The position numbers were made by a program, and so were the translations under genes. Under the pieces are notes generated by a model, which saw only the letters and a list, made by a program, of their open reading frames with translations, was not told where the DNA came from and did no database searches. This document shows, one piece after another, positions 27,533-37,601 of a stretch of DNA of 64,000 nucleotides. Origin of the DNA: Melioribacteraceae bacterium (GTDB lineage: Bacteria > Bacteroidota > Ignavibacteria > Ignavibacteriales > Melioribacteraceae); the NCBI GenBank assembly GCA_021739765.1, contig JAIPBD010000003.1:62001-126000 (forward strand). The letters are read 5' to 3'. Numbering within the stretch: the first letter of the stretch is position 1; each line of letters begins with the position of its first letter.

Positions 27533-28501
27533 ATGATACTTACAGTTACTCTTAATCCCCTCCTGGAACGAAGATTAAATTTCAACTCAATTAAAACCGG
27601 TGAAATAAACCGAGCGAACAATAAAAGATTTTCTGCCGGCGGAAAGGGAATAAATGTTTCCAGGCAGTTGAATAAGTTGGGAATTGCAAATATTGCTTTA
27701 ACATTTCTTGGTGGGAATAACGGTAAAATTCTGCGCAGAATTCTTAATGAGGAAGAGATTCAATTTAAAGCCGTAAATCAGAAAAGTGAAACTCGTGCGG
27801 CATCTATACATTTTGATGAATCGAATAGCACCTTAACTACTTTTATGGATATCAACAGCGAGATCACCTCATCGGAAGCAGATGATTTTCTTGATCAATT
27901 AAAAAAGATGATACCGAACTCATCAATGATTATCTTCTCGGGTAGTTCGCCTTCCGAAAAAATAAACCATATTTTTGCCGAAGGAATCAAGCTCGCGAAT
28001 GAGTATGATAAAATTTCAATTCTGGATAGTTACGGAGATCATTTTGAGAAATGTTTAAGTGCAAAACCAATGATTATTCACACGAACAAAGATGAAGCGG
28101 AACAATTTTCCGGACGAATTTTAACTTCCGATCAAGATTTCTGCGATTATCTGGAATACATTTACGGAAAAGGAATCAAAATTTCTACGGTTACCAACGG
28201 GTCAAAATCGTTTTTCGCATCAAAGTTTGGATTTAAACTAAAAATCACACCGCCGAAAATTGAAACCAAAGACCCAATTGGAAGTGGTGATTCCTTTGTC
28301 GCGGGATTAATTTACGGTTTTGATAATTCATTGGTTTTCGAAGAGACGATTCGAATCGCCGCCGCCGCCGGAGCCGCAAATGCTTCCACTTGGCAAACCG
28401 CCGCAAGTGAAAAAGATGTTATATTGGAATTAGCAAAAAAAGTAGATGTGGAATCTGTCGGCAAGAAAATGAAAACATTAGATGACCGCCCAAATTATTA
28501 A
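27533..28501 (+). CDS. PfkB-family sugar kinase (1-phosphofructokinase type)
   Basis: 322 residues. Ribokinase fold with an N-terminal ILTVTLNPLLERRLNF strand typical of the fruK/pfkB/lacC group, the GGKGINVSRQLNKLG substrate motif at about 36-50 and the ATP/anion-hole signature DPIGSGDSFVAGLIYGFD near 250-265 with the catalytic aspartate. Probable substrates are fructose 1-phosphate, fructose 6-phosphate or tagatose 6-phosphate; the sequence alone does not separate them. No PTS genes are nearby. Overlaps the next gene by 20 nt. Confidence 0.85.
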   Translation: MILTVTLNPLLERRLNFNSIKTGEINRANNKRFSAGGKGINVSRQLNKLGIANIALTFLGGNNGKILRRILNEEEIQFKAVNQKSETRAASIHFDESNSTLTTFMDINSEITSSEADDFLDQLKKMIPNSSMIIFSGSSPSEKINHIFAEGIKLANEYDKISILDSYGDHFEKCLSAKPMIIHTNKDEAEQFSGRILTSDQDFCDYLEYIYGKGIKISTVTNGSKSFFASKFGFKLKITPPKIETKDPIGSGDSFVAGLIYGFDNSLVFEETIRIAAAAGAANASTWQTAASEKDVILELAKKVDVESVGKKMKTLDDRPNY

Positions 28502-30236
28502 ATATCTTCCTCTATTATTTATTGTTTCCAATCTTAACTGCTTTAGTCAATCTTATTCAAATTATATCATTAATGGCAATAATTCGATAATTGACGATAT
28601 TTACTCAACATGGCTTGATGATTATTTTGATAAAGACGATTCATCAACCTCAATCGAAAAATTTGTTTTTCAAAAAATTTCCGCCCAAGGATTTCTCACT
28701 CCTAAAATTGTTATCGCTGATTCAGTAATTAGTGACACCGAGCGATCGTTAATCCTAACTATAAATGAAGGAAGCCCTTTTACTATCCAAGGAATTACTT
28801 TCCCGTTAAAAACAGAAAATGACTCTTTAATTTTCAAATCAGCAAATGATGAATACACCGGGAAAATACTCTCAAAAATTAATATTGAGGAAAGTATTTT
28901 GTTCGTTCTTGATCAATATGAATCAATCGGTTTTCCATTCGCTATAATCACAATTCAAAACATTATTTCAGAATTCAATCCGGAGGAGGACATCTATTCT
29001 TCGGAAATTATTTTAACTGTTGAAAAAAACATCAAAGGCAAAATTGATTCAATTAAAATTGCAGGAAATAAAAAAACTTCCCGGAATGTTATTCTCAGAA
29101 CAATCGATATAAAACAAGGCGATCTTTACAACGAATCGAAAGTTAATTCGGTGTCTCAAAAATTAAACAAATTGCGTTTTTTTGAGCCGCTGCGGACTCC
29201 CGAATATTTCATAACTCAGAGAAATAAAGGAATACTTGAAATTACGGTTGAGGAGATAAGTACAAATAATTTCGATGGTATTGTTGGTTATGTGCCTTCT
29301 ACAAATGAAAAGATCGATGGTTATTTTACCGGATATCTGGATTTTGGATTCCGGAATATTTTCGGAACCGGAAGAAATTTTGCATTTAAATGGGAAAAAG
29401 AAGATCGTTCTTCACAATTACTCGAGCTAAAATATTTGGAACCTTGGATATTTTCTCTTCCCATAAATGTAAATGTCGATTTCTTCCAACGGCAGCAAGA
29501 TTCGACTTACGTAAAACGGAGGATCAAAACCGGTTTTGAATTTCTCGCGACAGACGAAATCACAGCGTCGATTTTATTTTCCAGCGAGTCGGTAATTCCG
29601 ACCTTTAATGAAAATTTTCAATCAAATTTGTATAATTCCGAAATTCTCTCGGCTGGAATAAACTTCACAATCGATTCACGTGATGATTTTTACTCTCCGC
29701 AGAAAGGATTATTTTTTACCAATACATACTTTTATAGTTCAAAGAAAATCTCGAGCAGCGGAGACCGTCTGGAAAGAATAAATCAACCGAATTCAAACCT
29801 GCAGAGAGTAGAAGTAGATTTAATGTTTTTTCAAAAAGTGTTTGCCAAACAAATTGCAAAAATTGGTTTATCCTGGAGAGAAACTACCGGCAGTTTTTTA
29901 GAATTAAGCGATATGTACCAACTCGGCGGAACAAACTCATTACGGGGATATAGAGAAAATCAATTTCTCGGCAATCGAATTATTTGGTCTAATCTGGAAT
30001 ACCGATTGTTATTATCACAAAGAACATTTTTCTCGGTATTTTACGACTACGGTTATTATCTTCTCGAAAAAAAAGTGATCAATATATCAGAAAATGATTC
30101 TCAGTTTTTATATGGTTACGGAATTGGTATCAATGTAGAAACGGGATTAGGTGTTTTGAGGGTAAATTACGCGATTGGTGAAAATGACCAGATTAACGAA
30201 GGAAAAATTCATTTTGGATTAATAAATGAATTCTAA
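28482..30236 (+). CDS. BamA/TamA-like outer-membrane protein (POTRA plus D15 barrel)
   Basis: 584 residues. N-terminal hydrophobic signal (IIKYLPLLFIVSNLNCFSQ) encoded in the overlap with the upstream kinase gene. POTRA-like modules cover about 60-265; the clearest is KIDSIKIAGNKKTSRNVILRTIDIKQGDLYNESKV near 183-218. The C-terminal half is a 16-strand D15/surface-antigen barrel with the typical late motif LGGTNSLRGYRENQF near 485. Smaller than BamA, so it more likely belongs to the TamA-type or patatin-lacking accessory group. Probably assists insertion of outer-membrane proteins. Confidence 0.85.
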   Translation: MTAQIIKYLPLLFIVSNLNCFSQSYSNYIINGNNSIIDDIYSTWLDDYFDKDDSSTSIEKFVFQKISAQGFLTPKIVIADSVISDTERSLILTINEGSPFTIQGITFPLKTENDSLIFKSANDEYTGKILSKINIEESILFVLDQYESIGFPFAIITIQNIISEFNPEEDIYSSEIILTVEKNIKGKIDSIKIAGNKKTSRNVILRTIDIKQGDLYNESKVNSVSQKLNKLRFFEPLRTPEYFITQRNKGILEITVEEISTNNFDGIVGYVPSTNEKIDGYFTGYLDFGFRNIFGTGRNFAFKWEKEDRSSQLLELKYLEPWIFSLPINVNVDFFQRQQDSTYVKRRIKTGFEFLATDEITASILFSSESVIPTFNENFQSNLYNSEILSAGINFTIDSRDDFYSPQKGLFFTNTYFYSSKKISSSGDRLERINQPNSNLQRVEVDLMFFQKVFAKQIAKIGLSWRETTGSFLELSDMYQLGGTNSLRGYRENQFLGNRIIWSNLEYRLLLSQRTFFSVFYDYGYYLLEKKVINISENDSQFLYGYGIGINVETGLGVLRVNYAIGENDQINEGKIHFGLINEF

Positions 30237-30238
30237 AA

Positions 30239-31075
30239 ATGATTAGAATATATGGAATATTCCAAATTGTCCGCCCGCTAAATTTATTAATAACATTCCT
30301 CGCGGTATTTATTGCCGGATACTTTGCCACCGGTAATTTTGATATTATAAAAATCCTTATCACGTCAACATCTGCAGCATTAATTGCAGCTTCCGGAAAT
30401 ATAATCAACGATATTTTTGATATCGAAGTCGATAAAATAAACAGACCGGATCGGGCTCTAATTTCCGGAAAACTTTCCATCAAGCTCACAAAAATTTTAT
30501 TTGTACTTTTTAATTTGCTTGGGTTGTCATTAGCTCTTTTTGTATCAATTGAAAATTTCCTCATTGCTTTTACGGCTGCGACTTTGATTTTTTTCTACTC
30601 ATACAAATGGAAAAAAATCCTGCTTGTTGGCAATATTGTTGTGTCTCTGGTGACCGGATTTGCCTTCATATACGGAGCAACTGCTTCGGGAAATTATGAA
30701 TGGGGTATTATCCCTTTTGTATACGCGTTTCTGATCAATCTAATCCGCGAAATAGTAAAGGATGTAGAAGATTTGGAGGGGGACAAAATTTCCGGGGTTC
30801 TTACTTTTTCGGCTGTTTATGGATTACGCACAACGAAAACTTTCATTTTATGTCTCACCTTATTTCTAATACTTTCTTCCAACATTCCATATTTACTGGA
30901 CATATACTCTGTTATTTATTTTATAATTATTGTAATTTTAGTTATTCCAGTTTTGCTATATTTTATATTTTTGATTTACGACGGAGCCTTGGAAAAAAGA
31001 CCTGAATATTTAAGTAGTCTCTTAAAATTGGGAATGGTTTTTGGATTGGCCGCCATCATCTTCGGAAGTTTATGA
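30239..31075 (+). CDS. UbiA-family prenyltransferase
   Basis: 278 residues, about nine membrane helices. Conserved prenyl-diphosphate motif NIINDIFDIEVDKINRPDRAL (NDxxDxxxD) at about 58-78 and the second aspartate motif LIREIVKDVEDLEGDKISG near 165-185. Similar to the geranylgeranylglycerol-phosphate/digeranylgeranyl transferase branch that Bacteroidota carry, but a menaquinone or heme role cannot be excluded. The stop overlaps rnhB by 4 nt. Confidence 0.85.
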   Translation: MIRIYGIFQIVRPLNLLITFLAVFIAGYFATGNFDIIKILITSTSAALIAASGNIINDIFDIEVDKINRPDRALISGKLSIKLTKILFVLFNLLGLSLALFVSIENFLIAFTAATLIFFYSYKWKKILLVGNIVVSLVTGFAFIYGATASGNYEWGIIPFVYAFLINLIREIVKDVEDLEGDKISGVLTFSAVYGLRTTKTFILCLTLFLILSSNIPYLLDIYSVIYFIIIVILVIPVLLYFIFLIYDGALEKRPEYLSSLLKLGMVFGLAAIIFGSL

Positions 31076-31713
31076 ATTTATTAAAAGAATTTGACCTTGG
31101 TTACCATACAACAAAGAATTTTATGTTAGCTGGAATTGATGAAGCCGGAAGGGGTCCGCTGGCCGGGCCGGTTGTAGCCGCTTGCGTTGTCTTCGATAAA
31201 AACACATCTGTTTCATTAATTAATGATTCGAAAAAACTGCCGGAAAAACTCCGCGAAGAATTATTCCCGCAAATTACGGAAAAAACGATTTCATACGGAA
31301 TTGGTGTTGTTGATAATTTTGAGATTGACAAAATCAACATTCTGCAAGCGACATTTGAAGCGATGAAAATCGCTTTAAATCAAATAGATTTCGTACCAGA
31401 TAAAATTTTGATTGATGGAAATCAATTATTCGATAAATCAAAAAGATTTCAATCTGTCGTAAAAGGAGATAGCAAGTCCTTTTCAATTGCCGCAGCTTCG
31501 ATTCTTGCAAAGGTAACAAGAGATAGGATAATGATTGAAGCCTCGGAAGAATTTCCCAATTACAATTGGAACAAAAACAAGGGTTACGCGACAAAAGAAC
31601 ATATAAATTCCATCAGAAAGTATGGCGCATGCCGATTGCACCGTCTCTCATTTTTGAAACGAATATTACCCTCCGAAGAAATTAGAGAATTGGAGTTAGA
31701 TTTTAATGAATAA
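31072..31713 (+). CDS. rnhB: Ribonuclease HII
   Basis: 213 residues. Removes ribonucleotides and RNA primers from DNA. Catalytic motif AGIDEAGRGPLAGPVVAA near residues 20-37 (D and E), DSKKLPEKLRE near 56, DGN near 115, and SFSIAAASILAKVTRDR with the following aspartate. An N-terminal extension of about 15 residues before MLAGIDEAG could mean translation starts at the later ATG, but the 4-nt overlap with the upstream gene favours the longer form. Overlaps yraN by 8 nt. Confidence 0.95.
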   Translation: MNLLKEFDLGYHTTKNFMLAGIDEAGRGPLAGPVVAACVVFDKNTSVSLINDSKKLPEKLREELFPQITEKTISYGIGVVDNFEIDKINILQATFEAMKIALNQIDFVPDKILIDGNQLFDKSKRFQSVVKGDSKSFSIAAASILAKVTRDRIMIEASEEFPNYNWNKNKGYATKEHINSIRKYGACRLHRLSFLKRILPSEEIRELELDFNE

Positions 31714-32056
31714 CCAAGAAGCGGGATTATTAGGTGAAAATCTCGCCGCAAAACTAATCGAAGAAAAAGGTTACAAAATTCTTGAAAGGAATTATCGTTT
31801 TGGAAAAGGTGAGATCGATATCATCGCAAAAACAGAAAACGTTTTGGTTTTTATTGAAGTAAAAACCCGAACAAATCTGGAATACGGACCACCGGAATTA
31901 GCGGTAACGAAATCGAAACAATCTCAAATTAGACGAATCGCGCAAGCATACTTAAATGAAAATAATACGGATTGCGAATCAAGATTAGATGTAATAGCAA
32001 TTTTGTTAAAAAAAGATCAGCCGGAATATATCAACCATATTGAAAATGCTTTTTAA
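31706..32056 (+). CDS. YraN/UPF0102 family protein
   Basis: 116 residues. Predicted endonuclease-like fold of the PD-(D/E)XK superfamily: GLLGENLAAKLIEEKGYKIL helix, YRFGKGEIDIIAKTENVLVFIEVKTRT with E-x-D and E-V-K positions, and the SKQSQIRRIAQAYL helix. Usually found, as here, immediately after rnhB. Function is not established. Confidence 0.9.
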   Translation: MNNQEAGLLGENLAAKLIEEKGYKILERNYRFGKGEIDIIAKTENVLVFIEVKTRTNLEYGPPELAVTKSKQSQIRRIAQAYLNENNTDCESRLDVIAILLKKDQPEYINHIENAF

Positions 32057-32117
32057 TAATCATATTATGATTTGCCTATATTGAATCTTTTATTTGTTCT
32101 CTCAATGAATTGCATAA

Positions 32118-32927
32118 ATGGAATTACCAAAACTTATAACTAAAAGAAAACCTACCGCCGGAGAGAAAGTTTATAACTTTTTCACTGATATCTCACGCCT
32201 TTCGCTTTTTACATTTCGTGCGCTGAAATATGTTTTTATCCCGCCGTATGAGATTGCCCAGATAAGAAAGCACATGGATGAGCTGGGAGTTAAAACCTTT
32301 CCGATAGTTAGTATTACGGGATTTGTAATCGGTCTTGTTCTCGCTTTACAAAGCCAGCCTGTATTGCAGCGTTTCGGGGCAACCGATTTTCTTCCGGCAA
32401 CTGTCGCTCTTTCGGTTATTCGTGAATTAGGTCCTGTTATTACGGCATTAATTTTTGCGGGAAGGGTTAGTTCGGGTATCGGTGCTGAGCTCGGTTCAAT
32501 GCGTGTTACGGAACAAATAGACGCGCTGGAAGTTTCTGCAATCAATCCTTTTAATTATCTTGTTGTAACCAGAGTTATCGCTACAACAATGATATTACCC
32601 GTACTCACGATTTACGTAAACTTCATCGCTTTGATCGGAGGCTATTTTGCCGTTATTATTACGGACAATATGAGTTTCCAATATTACCAAAATGCGATTA
32701 TTTCATCACTCGAATTTGCGGATTTAGTTCCTGGAATCGCGAAAACATTCTTTTTTGGATTTATTGTCGGAATTGTTGGTTGCTACAAAGGTTATACGGC
32801 CGAAGGCGGCACCGAGGGCGTCGGAAAAGCATCTACAACCTCTGTGGTAATGGCCTCTCTTTTAATTTTATTATTTGATACTCTCGCAGTAAAAATTTCG
32901 TTATGGTTATGGCCGACTTTAGGTTAG
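32118..32927 (+). CDS. mlaE: MlaE-type ABC transporter permease
   Basis: 269 residues. Member of the MlaE/YrbE permease family with about five or six membrane helices. Typical segments: GFVIGLVLALQSQPVLQRFG near 70-90, SVIRELGPVITALIFAGRVSSGIGAELGSM near 97-125 (contains the conserved coupling EQIDALEVSAINPF), and GCYKGYTAEGGTEGVGKATT-like C-terminal motif. With the next two genes it forms an inner-membrane phospholipid transporter to or from the outer membrane. Overlaps the ATPase gene by 25 nt. No MlaA, MlaB or MlaC gene is visible nearby. Confidence 0.94.
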   Translation: MELPKLITKRKPTAGEKVYNFFTDISRLSLFTFRALKYVFIPPYEIAQIRKHMDELGVKTFPIVSITGFVIGLVLALQSQPVLQRFGATDFLPATVALSVIRELGPVITALIFAGRVSSGIGAELGSMRVTEQIDALEVSAINPFNYLVVTRVIATTMILPVLTIYVNFIALIGGYFAVIITDNMSFQYYQNAIISSLEFADLVPGIAKTFFFGFIVGIVGCYKGYTAEGGTEGVGKASTTSVVMASLLILLFDTLAVKISLWLWPTLG

Positions 32928-33658
32928 TTGAAATAAATAATTTGTCAAAAGCATTCGACGGAAATGTTATTTTAGATAATATTTCTCTCGATGTGAAAAA
33001 AGGCGAAAATCTCGTTGTATTTGGTCAAAGCGGAACAGGGAAAAGTGTTCTTCTGAAATGCATAATCGGGCTGATAACTCCGGATCAAGGAGACGTTTCC
33101 ATTAACGGGCAGTTGACAAAAGGCCTCAATATTGACGAGCTCAATACGATACGGAAAAAAATGGGGTTTTTATTTCAAAGTGCGGCTTTGTACGATTCAA
33201 TGAGCGTGCGTGAAAATTTGGAGTTTCCGCTCAGCCGCCACACGAACCTTAGTTCTAAGCAGCGTGAAGAAAAAGTTAGGGAAACTTTGAGAATGGTTTC
33301 ACTTGAAAAATCAATCGATAAAATGCCGTCAGAATTGTCCGGTGGAATGCGGAAAAGGATAGGTCTTGCAAGATCAATAATCACTGATCCGGAATTGATG
33401 CTTTACGATGAACCGACAACCGGGCTCGATCCGATTACAACTAAAGAAATAAGTGAATTAATTCTTAATTTACAGCGCAAGTTGAATATGACTTCGATAA
33501 TAGTTACTCATGATATTGTTTGCGCAAAAATTATAGCTGACCGGGCGATTTTCCTTAAAGAAGGAAAAATTGCTTACGAAGGTTCAATAGAAGAATTAAC
33601 AAATACAACTGATATCTTTCTCGAGAAATTTTTCTCCACAGAAATTATCAAGGATTAG
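32903..33658 (+). CDS. mlaF: MlaF-type ABC transporter ATP-binding protein
   Basis: 251 residues (ATG at 32909 is an equally good start). ABC ATPase: Walker A GQSGTGKSVL at about 38-47, Q-loop LFQSAALYDSMSVRENLEFPL, signature LSGGMRKRIGLARSI near 146, Walker B LMLYDEPTTGLDPITT near 166 and switch histidine VTHD near 204. The LYDSMSVxENxxFPL wording is characteristic of MlaF. Energises the lipid transporter with the upstream permease and downstream MCE protein. Confidence 0.94.
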   Translation: MVMADFRLVEINNLSKAFDGNVILDNISLDVKKGENLVVFGQSGTGKSVLLKCIIGLITPDQGDVSINGQLTKGLNIDELNTIRKKMGFLFQSAALYDSMSVRENLEFPLSRHTNLSSKQREEKVRETLRMVSLEKSIDKMPSELSGGMRKRIGLARSIITDPELMLYDEPTTGLDPITTKEISELILNLQRKLNMTSIIVTHDIVCAKIIADRAIFLKEGKIAYEGSIEELTNTTDIFLEKFFSTEIIKD

Positions 33659-33666
33659 GGGGCAAG

Positions 33667-34719
33667 ATGTTTAAGCAGTTTGAAGGTGCACGGCTTGGAA
33701 TATTTATCTTTCTCAGCACGGCTATTTTAATTTCATTCGTTTTTCTGATCGGGAATAAAGACTCTTTGTTTGTCACTACGATTTCTGTAAAAAGTTACTT
33801 CCCAAAAATTGAAGGATTAAAATCGGGCGCGCCTGTTCGAATGAATGGTTATGATATCGGATCGGTCTCAAGTATTGTATTATCAAATGATACGTTAGGT
33901 AAAGTTGAAGTTTCGATGAATATCGAAGAAGAAGTTAGAAGGTTTATCAGGTTGGATAGTAAAGCATCGATTGAAACAGAAGGACTCGTTGGCAAAAAAG
34001 TTGTTGCCATTACTCCCGGTTCCCCATCTTTCGCCGAAATTGAGACCGGTGGAATAATTGAAGCCCAAGCTCCGGTTAATATCGCGGAAATTTTTGAAGA
34101 ATCGCAGCAGGTAATAAAAAATCTAAATGTTATAACGGAAGATTTTGCGGATATTTTCGCGAAAATTAATTCCGGCGAAGGTACAATCGGTCGTTTAGTA
34201 AATGATGATGAATTGTATGCATCCACCGTTTCAATTACAAAATCAGCTGATAAAAGTTTAAATGCGATCACAATACGAATGGAGGAAGTAACCGGAATTA
34301 TTGTTGATATCTCAGCAAGATTGAATGGGATTATAAGCGGTGTGGATTCTGTAATAAATGAAGCCGGTATTCTATTTTCAAACATCAACAATGGCAAAGG
34401 GGTTATCGGTGCTCTTGTTGCGGATGACAAAATGTACGATTCAATCAAAACCGTTGTAAACAATCTTGTTTATACCACAGATGAAACTCTCGCCGGCGCT
34501 CAAGGGTTTGCGGAAAATATGGAGGCGCTAAAACATAACTGGCTCTTCAAAACATATTTTGAAGAAAGAGGTTATTGGGATATAAACGAGCATGAGTCTG
34601 AAATCCAATCCAAAATTAATGAACTTGATCGGAAATCGAAACAGCTCGATGAAAAGTTGAAACAGTTTGAGGAGTACGAAGCCAAGTACGGTCAATTGAA
34701 ACAAAGCGAACAGAATTAG
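33667..34719 (+). CDS. mlaD: MlaD/MCE-domain substrate-binding protein
   Basis: 350 residues. N-terminal membrane anchor (ARLGIFIFLSTAILISFVFLIG), one MCE domain (about 38-125, YFPKIEGLKSGAPVRMNGYDIGSV to GKKVVAITPGS) and a long helical C-terminal part with a repeated GEGTIGRLVNDDELY / GKGVIGALVADDKMYD segment, ending in a coiled coil (KINELDRKSKQLDEKLKQFEEYE). Such tails build hydrophobic tunnels in MCE hexamers. 8 nt after mlaF. Confidence 0.92.
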   Translation: MFKQFEGARLGIFIFLSTAILISFVFLIGNKDSLFVTTISVKSYFPKIEGLKSGAPVRMNGYDIGSVSSIVLSNDTLGKVEVSMNIEEEVRRFIRLDSKASIETEGLVGKKVVAITPGSPSFAEIETGGIIEAQAPVNIAEIFEESQQVIKNLNVITEDFADIFAKINSGEGTIGRLVNDDELYASTVSITKSADKSLNAITIRMEEVTGIIVDISARLNGIISGVDSVINEAGILFSNINNGKGVIGALVADDKMYDSIKTVVNNLVYTTDETLAGAQGFAENMEALKHNWLFKTYFEERGYWDINEHESEIQSKINELDRKSKQLDEKLKQFEEYEAKYGQLKQSEQN

Positions 34720-34799
34720 CCGGTTTTTATTTTTACCTCAAAAACCGTTCTAGCCTCAGATTTAATTCGTTATCTTACACGTTCGAAAAATTGGAAAAT

Positions 34800-37601
34800 A
34801 TGTCTAAAAAAACGACGCCTTTTATAAAGGATAAAATAATTGTACAGGGTGCGAGAGAACATAACCTTAAAAATGTGAGTCTCGAAATTCCGCGAAACAA
34901 ATTAAGCGTGTTTACGGGTGTCAGCGGAAGTGGTAAATCATCCCTCGTTTTTAATACTGTTTACGCCGAAGGGCAGCGTAGATATGTTGAAAGTTTATCT
35001 TCCTACGCCAGACAATTTCTGGAAAGAATTAACAAACCACAAGTTGATCATATATACGGAATTAGCCCCGCCGTTGCGATCGAACAGAAAAACGGGACAA
35101 AAAATCCACGTTCGACGGTCGGTACTTCAACTGAAATTTACGATTATCTGCGGTTACTCTTTGCGAGAATTGGTAAAACATACTGTTTCGATTGCGGAAA
35201 AGTAGTTCAAAAAGATTCTGTTCGAACGGTTTCGGAGTGGTTGGAAGATCAACCGGAAGATCAGCGGATGTATCTTGGTTTTCCAATCCATTCGCATGAA
35301 GGAAGAACTGTTGAGGAAGAATTAAATCTGCTCAAAAAGAAAGGTTTTTTCCGGGTGATTATTTCCAAGAAATTTTACGATCTGAATGACGATGAGTATC
35401 CGATTCCCAAAGAAAAAAAGCAAATATTTGTCGTTGTTGATCGATTCAAAATCAAAAAGGGAAATATTCGAGAAAAATTCGCTGATTCAATCGAAACCAC
35501 TTTCTCCGAAGGTGATGGCAAACTGGCAGTGATAAACGCCGATACCGGAATAGCGAAACAGTTTAATAAATTTTATGAATGCTGCGGAATTCGTTACGAA
35601 GAACCGGAGCCAAGATTTTTTTCTTTTAATAATCCTTTCGGAGCGTGCCCGGTTTGCCAGGGCTTCGGGAGAGTAATGGGTTTCGATATGGATTTGATAA
35701 TTCCGAATCCCAACCTCTCAATTTCCGAGGGAGCGATTGCGCCCTGGCGTACGGTAAAATTTAATAAACATTTAGTTGACCTCCTCCGGGTAGCCGAAGC
35801 TAAAAAAATTCCTACCAACATCCCTTTCAGAGAATTGAGCGAAGATCACGTTCAAGCCATCCGAAAAGGGTTTAGCGGTTTTATCGGGATCGATAAGTTT
35901 TTCTCAAAACTTGAAGAAAAAACTTACAAAATGTACATAAGGATTTTACTCAGCAAATACCGGGGATATTCAAAATGTTCGGCATGTAAAGGCTCACGAC
36001 TCAGAAGAGAATCGCTTCAAGTAAAAATCGGTGATTTTTCTATTTACGATATTGTTCAGATGTCAATCAAAAAAGCGTCTGATTACTTCGAACAACTTAC
36101 TCTTTCAGAATATGAGATGGCTATCGCCGAGAAGATTTTGGACGAAATAAAAAAACGGTTAAAGTATCTCAACAATGTCGGATTAGGATATTTAACACTC
36201 GATCGTTTGAGCAGGACACTCTCCGGAGGTGAAACTCAGCGAATAAATCTCGCAACTTCACTCGGTTCTGGATTGCGCGGTACTCTTTACGTTCTGGATG
36301 AACCGAGCATTGGGCTCCATCCCAGAGACAATACAAAATTGATTAATATTCTAAAATCCTTGCGCGATCTTGGGAACACAGTTTTGGTCGTTGAACACGA
36401 TACCGAAATGATGGAAGCGGCTGATTTAATTTATGATATGGGACCAAAAGCCGGAATTCAGGGCGGCGAAATAGTTGAGCAAGGAACTTACGAGCAAATA
36501 TTAAAGTCTGAAAAATCTCTGACAGGGAAGTATCTTTCAGGCAGATTGGAAATCCCATCACCCGAAATACGAAATACTGCCGAGTCCAAAGCAATACAAA
36601 TTAGAGGCGCGAGAGAAAACAACTTAAAATCTGTTGATGTAGATTTTCCCCTCAATAAATTTGTTGTGGTATCCGGCGTTAGCGGATCGGGTAAAAGCAC
36701 ACTCGTTCACGATATTCTCTACGGAGGAATAGCAAAAGAATTTGGCATGAATCCGCCGAAAGTTGGAAGGTATGATTCAATTACCGGATTAAAACATATC
36801 GACGAAATCGAAATTGTTGATCAATCCCCGATCGGAAGATCACCACGTTCCAATCCGATTAGTTATGTGAAAGGATTCGAAATAATCCGGGAGTTATTTT
36901 CTAAAACTCCTCAGGCCCGTTCTCACGGTTACAAACCCGGTTACTTCTCTTTTAACGTTCCGGGCGGAAGGTGCGAAACTTGCCAGGGCGAAGGATTCGT
37001 AAAAATTGAAATGCAATTTCTCGCCGATCTTTATGTTGAATGCCAGGATTGTAAAGGCACCAGATTCAAAAAAGACGTTAGAGATATCACTTATCGTGGA
37101 AAAAATATTGTTGATGTTTTAAATATGACCGTAGATGAAGCGTTCGAATATTTCAATAACAATCCGAAATTGGAGAAATATTTGAAAGTTTTATCGGATG
37201 TCGGATTGGGATACATAAAATTAGGACAGCCGTCTAACACTCTTTCCGGTGGTGAAGCACAAAGAATTAAACTCGCATTACACTTAAACGCTCAAAAAGC
37301 TAACAGACATACATTGTTTATTTTTGATGAACCGACAACAGGCCTACATTTTGATGACATCCAAAAACTACTCAATTGTTTTAACATGCTGCTTCAAAAC
37401 AACAATTCGGTTGTTATAATTGAGCACAATTTGGATATAATTAAAAACGCCGATTTTGTAATCGATTTGGGCCCCGAAGCGGGAGACGAAGGCGGATATA
37501 TAGTTGGAACCGGAACACCCGAAGATATTGTTAAGATTGAAGAATCACATACGGGAAGATATTTAAAACCTTATCTCAACAGAAGGACCGCGAACATTTG
37601 A
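34800..37601 (+). CDS. uvrA: Excinuclease ABC subunit A
   Basis: 933 residues. DNA-damage sensor of nucleotide excision repair. Two ABC modules: Walker A GVSGSGKSSL near 38 and GVSGSGKSTLVHDIL near 632, signatures LSGGETQRINLA and LSGGEAQRIKLALHL, and Walker B regions LYVLDEPSIGLHPRD and LFIFDEPTTGLHFDD. Zinc-finger cysteines: CFDCGKVV, CPVCQGFGRV / CSACKGSRL and CETCQGEGF / CQDCKGTRF. ATG 34800 is preferred over TTG 34791 because GGAA sits just before it. Stop overlaps the DUF454 start (TGATG). Confidence 0.97.
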   Translation: MSKKTTPFIKDKIIVQGAREHNLKNVSLEIPRNKLSVFTGVSGSGKSSLVFNTVYAEGQRRYVESLSSYARQFLERINKPQVDHIYGISPAVAIEQKNGTKNPRSTVGTSTEIYDYLRLLFARIGKTYCFDCGKVVQKDSVRTVSEWLEDQPEDQRMYLGFPIHSHEGRTVEEELNLLKKKGFFRVIISKKFYDLNDDEYPIPKEKKQIFVVVDRFKIKKGNIREKFADSIETTFSEGDGKLAVINADTGIAKQFNKFYECCGIRYEEPEPRFFSFNNPFGACPVCQGFGRVMGFDMDLIIPNPNLSISEGAIAPWRTVKFNKHLVDLLRVAEAKKIPTNIPFRELSEDHVQAIRKGFSGFIGIDKFFSKLEEKTYKMYIRILLSKYRGYSKCSACKGSRLRRESLQVKIGDFSIYDIVQMSIKKASDYFEQLTLSEYEMAIAEKILDEIKKRLKYLNNVGLGYLTLDRLSRTLSGGETQRINLATSLGSGLRGTLYVLDEPSIGLHPRDNTKLINILKSLRDLGNTVLVVEHDTEMMEAADLIYDMGPKAGIQGGEIVEQGTYEQILKSEKSLTGKYLSGRLEIPSPEIRNTAESKAIQIRGARENNLKSVDVDFPLNKFVVVSGVSGSGKSTLVHDILYGGIAKEFGMNPPKVGRYDSITGLKHIDEIEIVDQSPIGRSPRSNPISYVKGFEIIRELFSKTPQARSHGYKPGYFSFNVPGGRCETCQGEGFVKIEMQFLADLYVECQDCKGTRFKKDVRDITYRGKNIVDVLNMTVDEAFEYFNNNPKLEKYLKVLSDVGLGYIKLGQPSNTLSGGEAQRIKLALHLNAQKANRHTLFIFDEPTTGLHFDDIQKLLNCFNMLLQNNNSVVIIEHNLDIIKNADFVIDLGPEAGDEGGYIVGTGTPEDIVKIEESHTGRYLKPYLNRRTANI

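Noticed and set aside
33849-34463. 204-residue open frame opposite mlaD
   Set aside because: It lies entirely antisense to a well-supported MCE-domain gene and has low-complexity S/T/I-rich composition typical of a shadow frame.
32118-34719. Phosphate or toluene-resistance transporter instead of Mla
   Set aside because: The permease and MCE domains are those of the general Mla/Ttg2 lipid transport family; toluene resistance naming is historical and not supported here.
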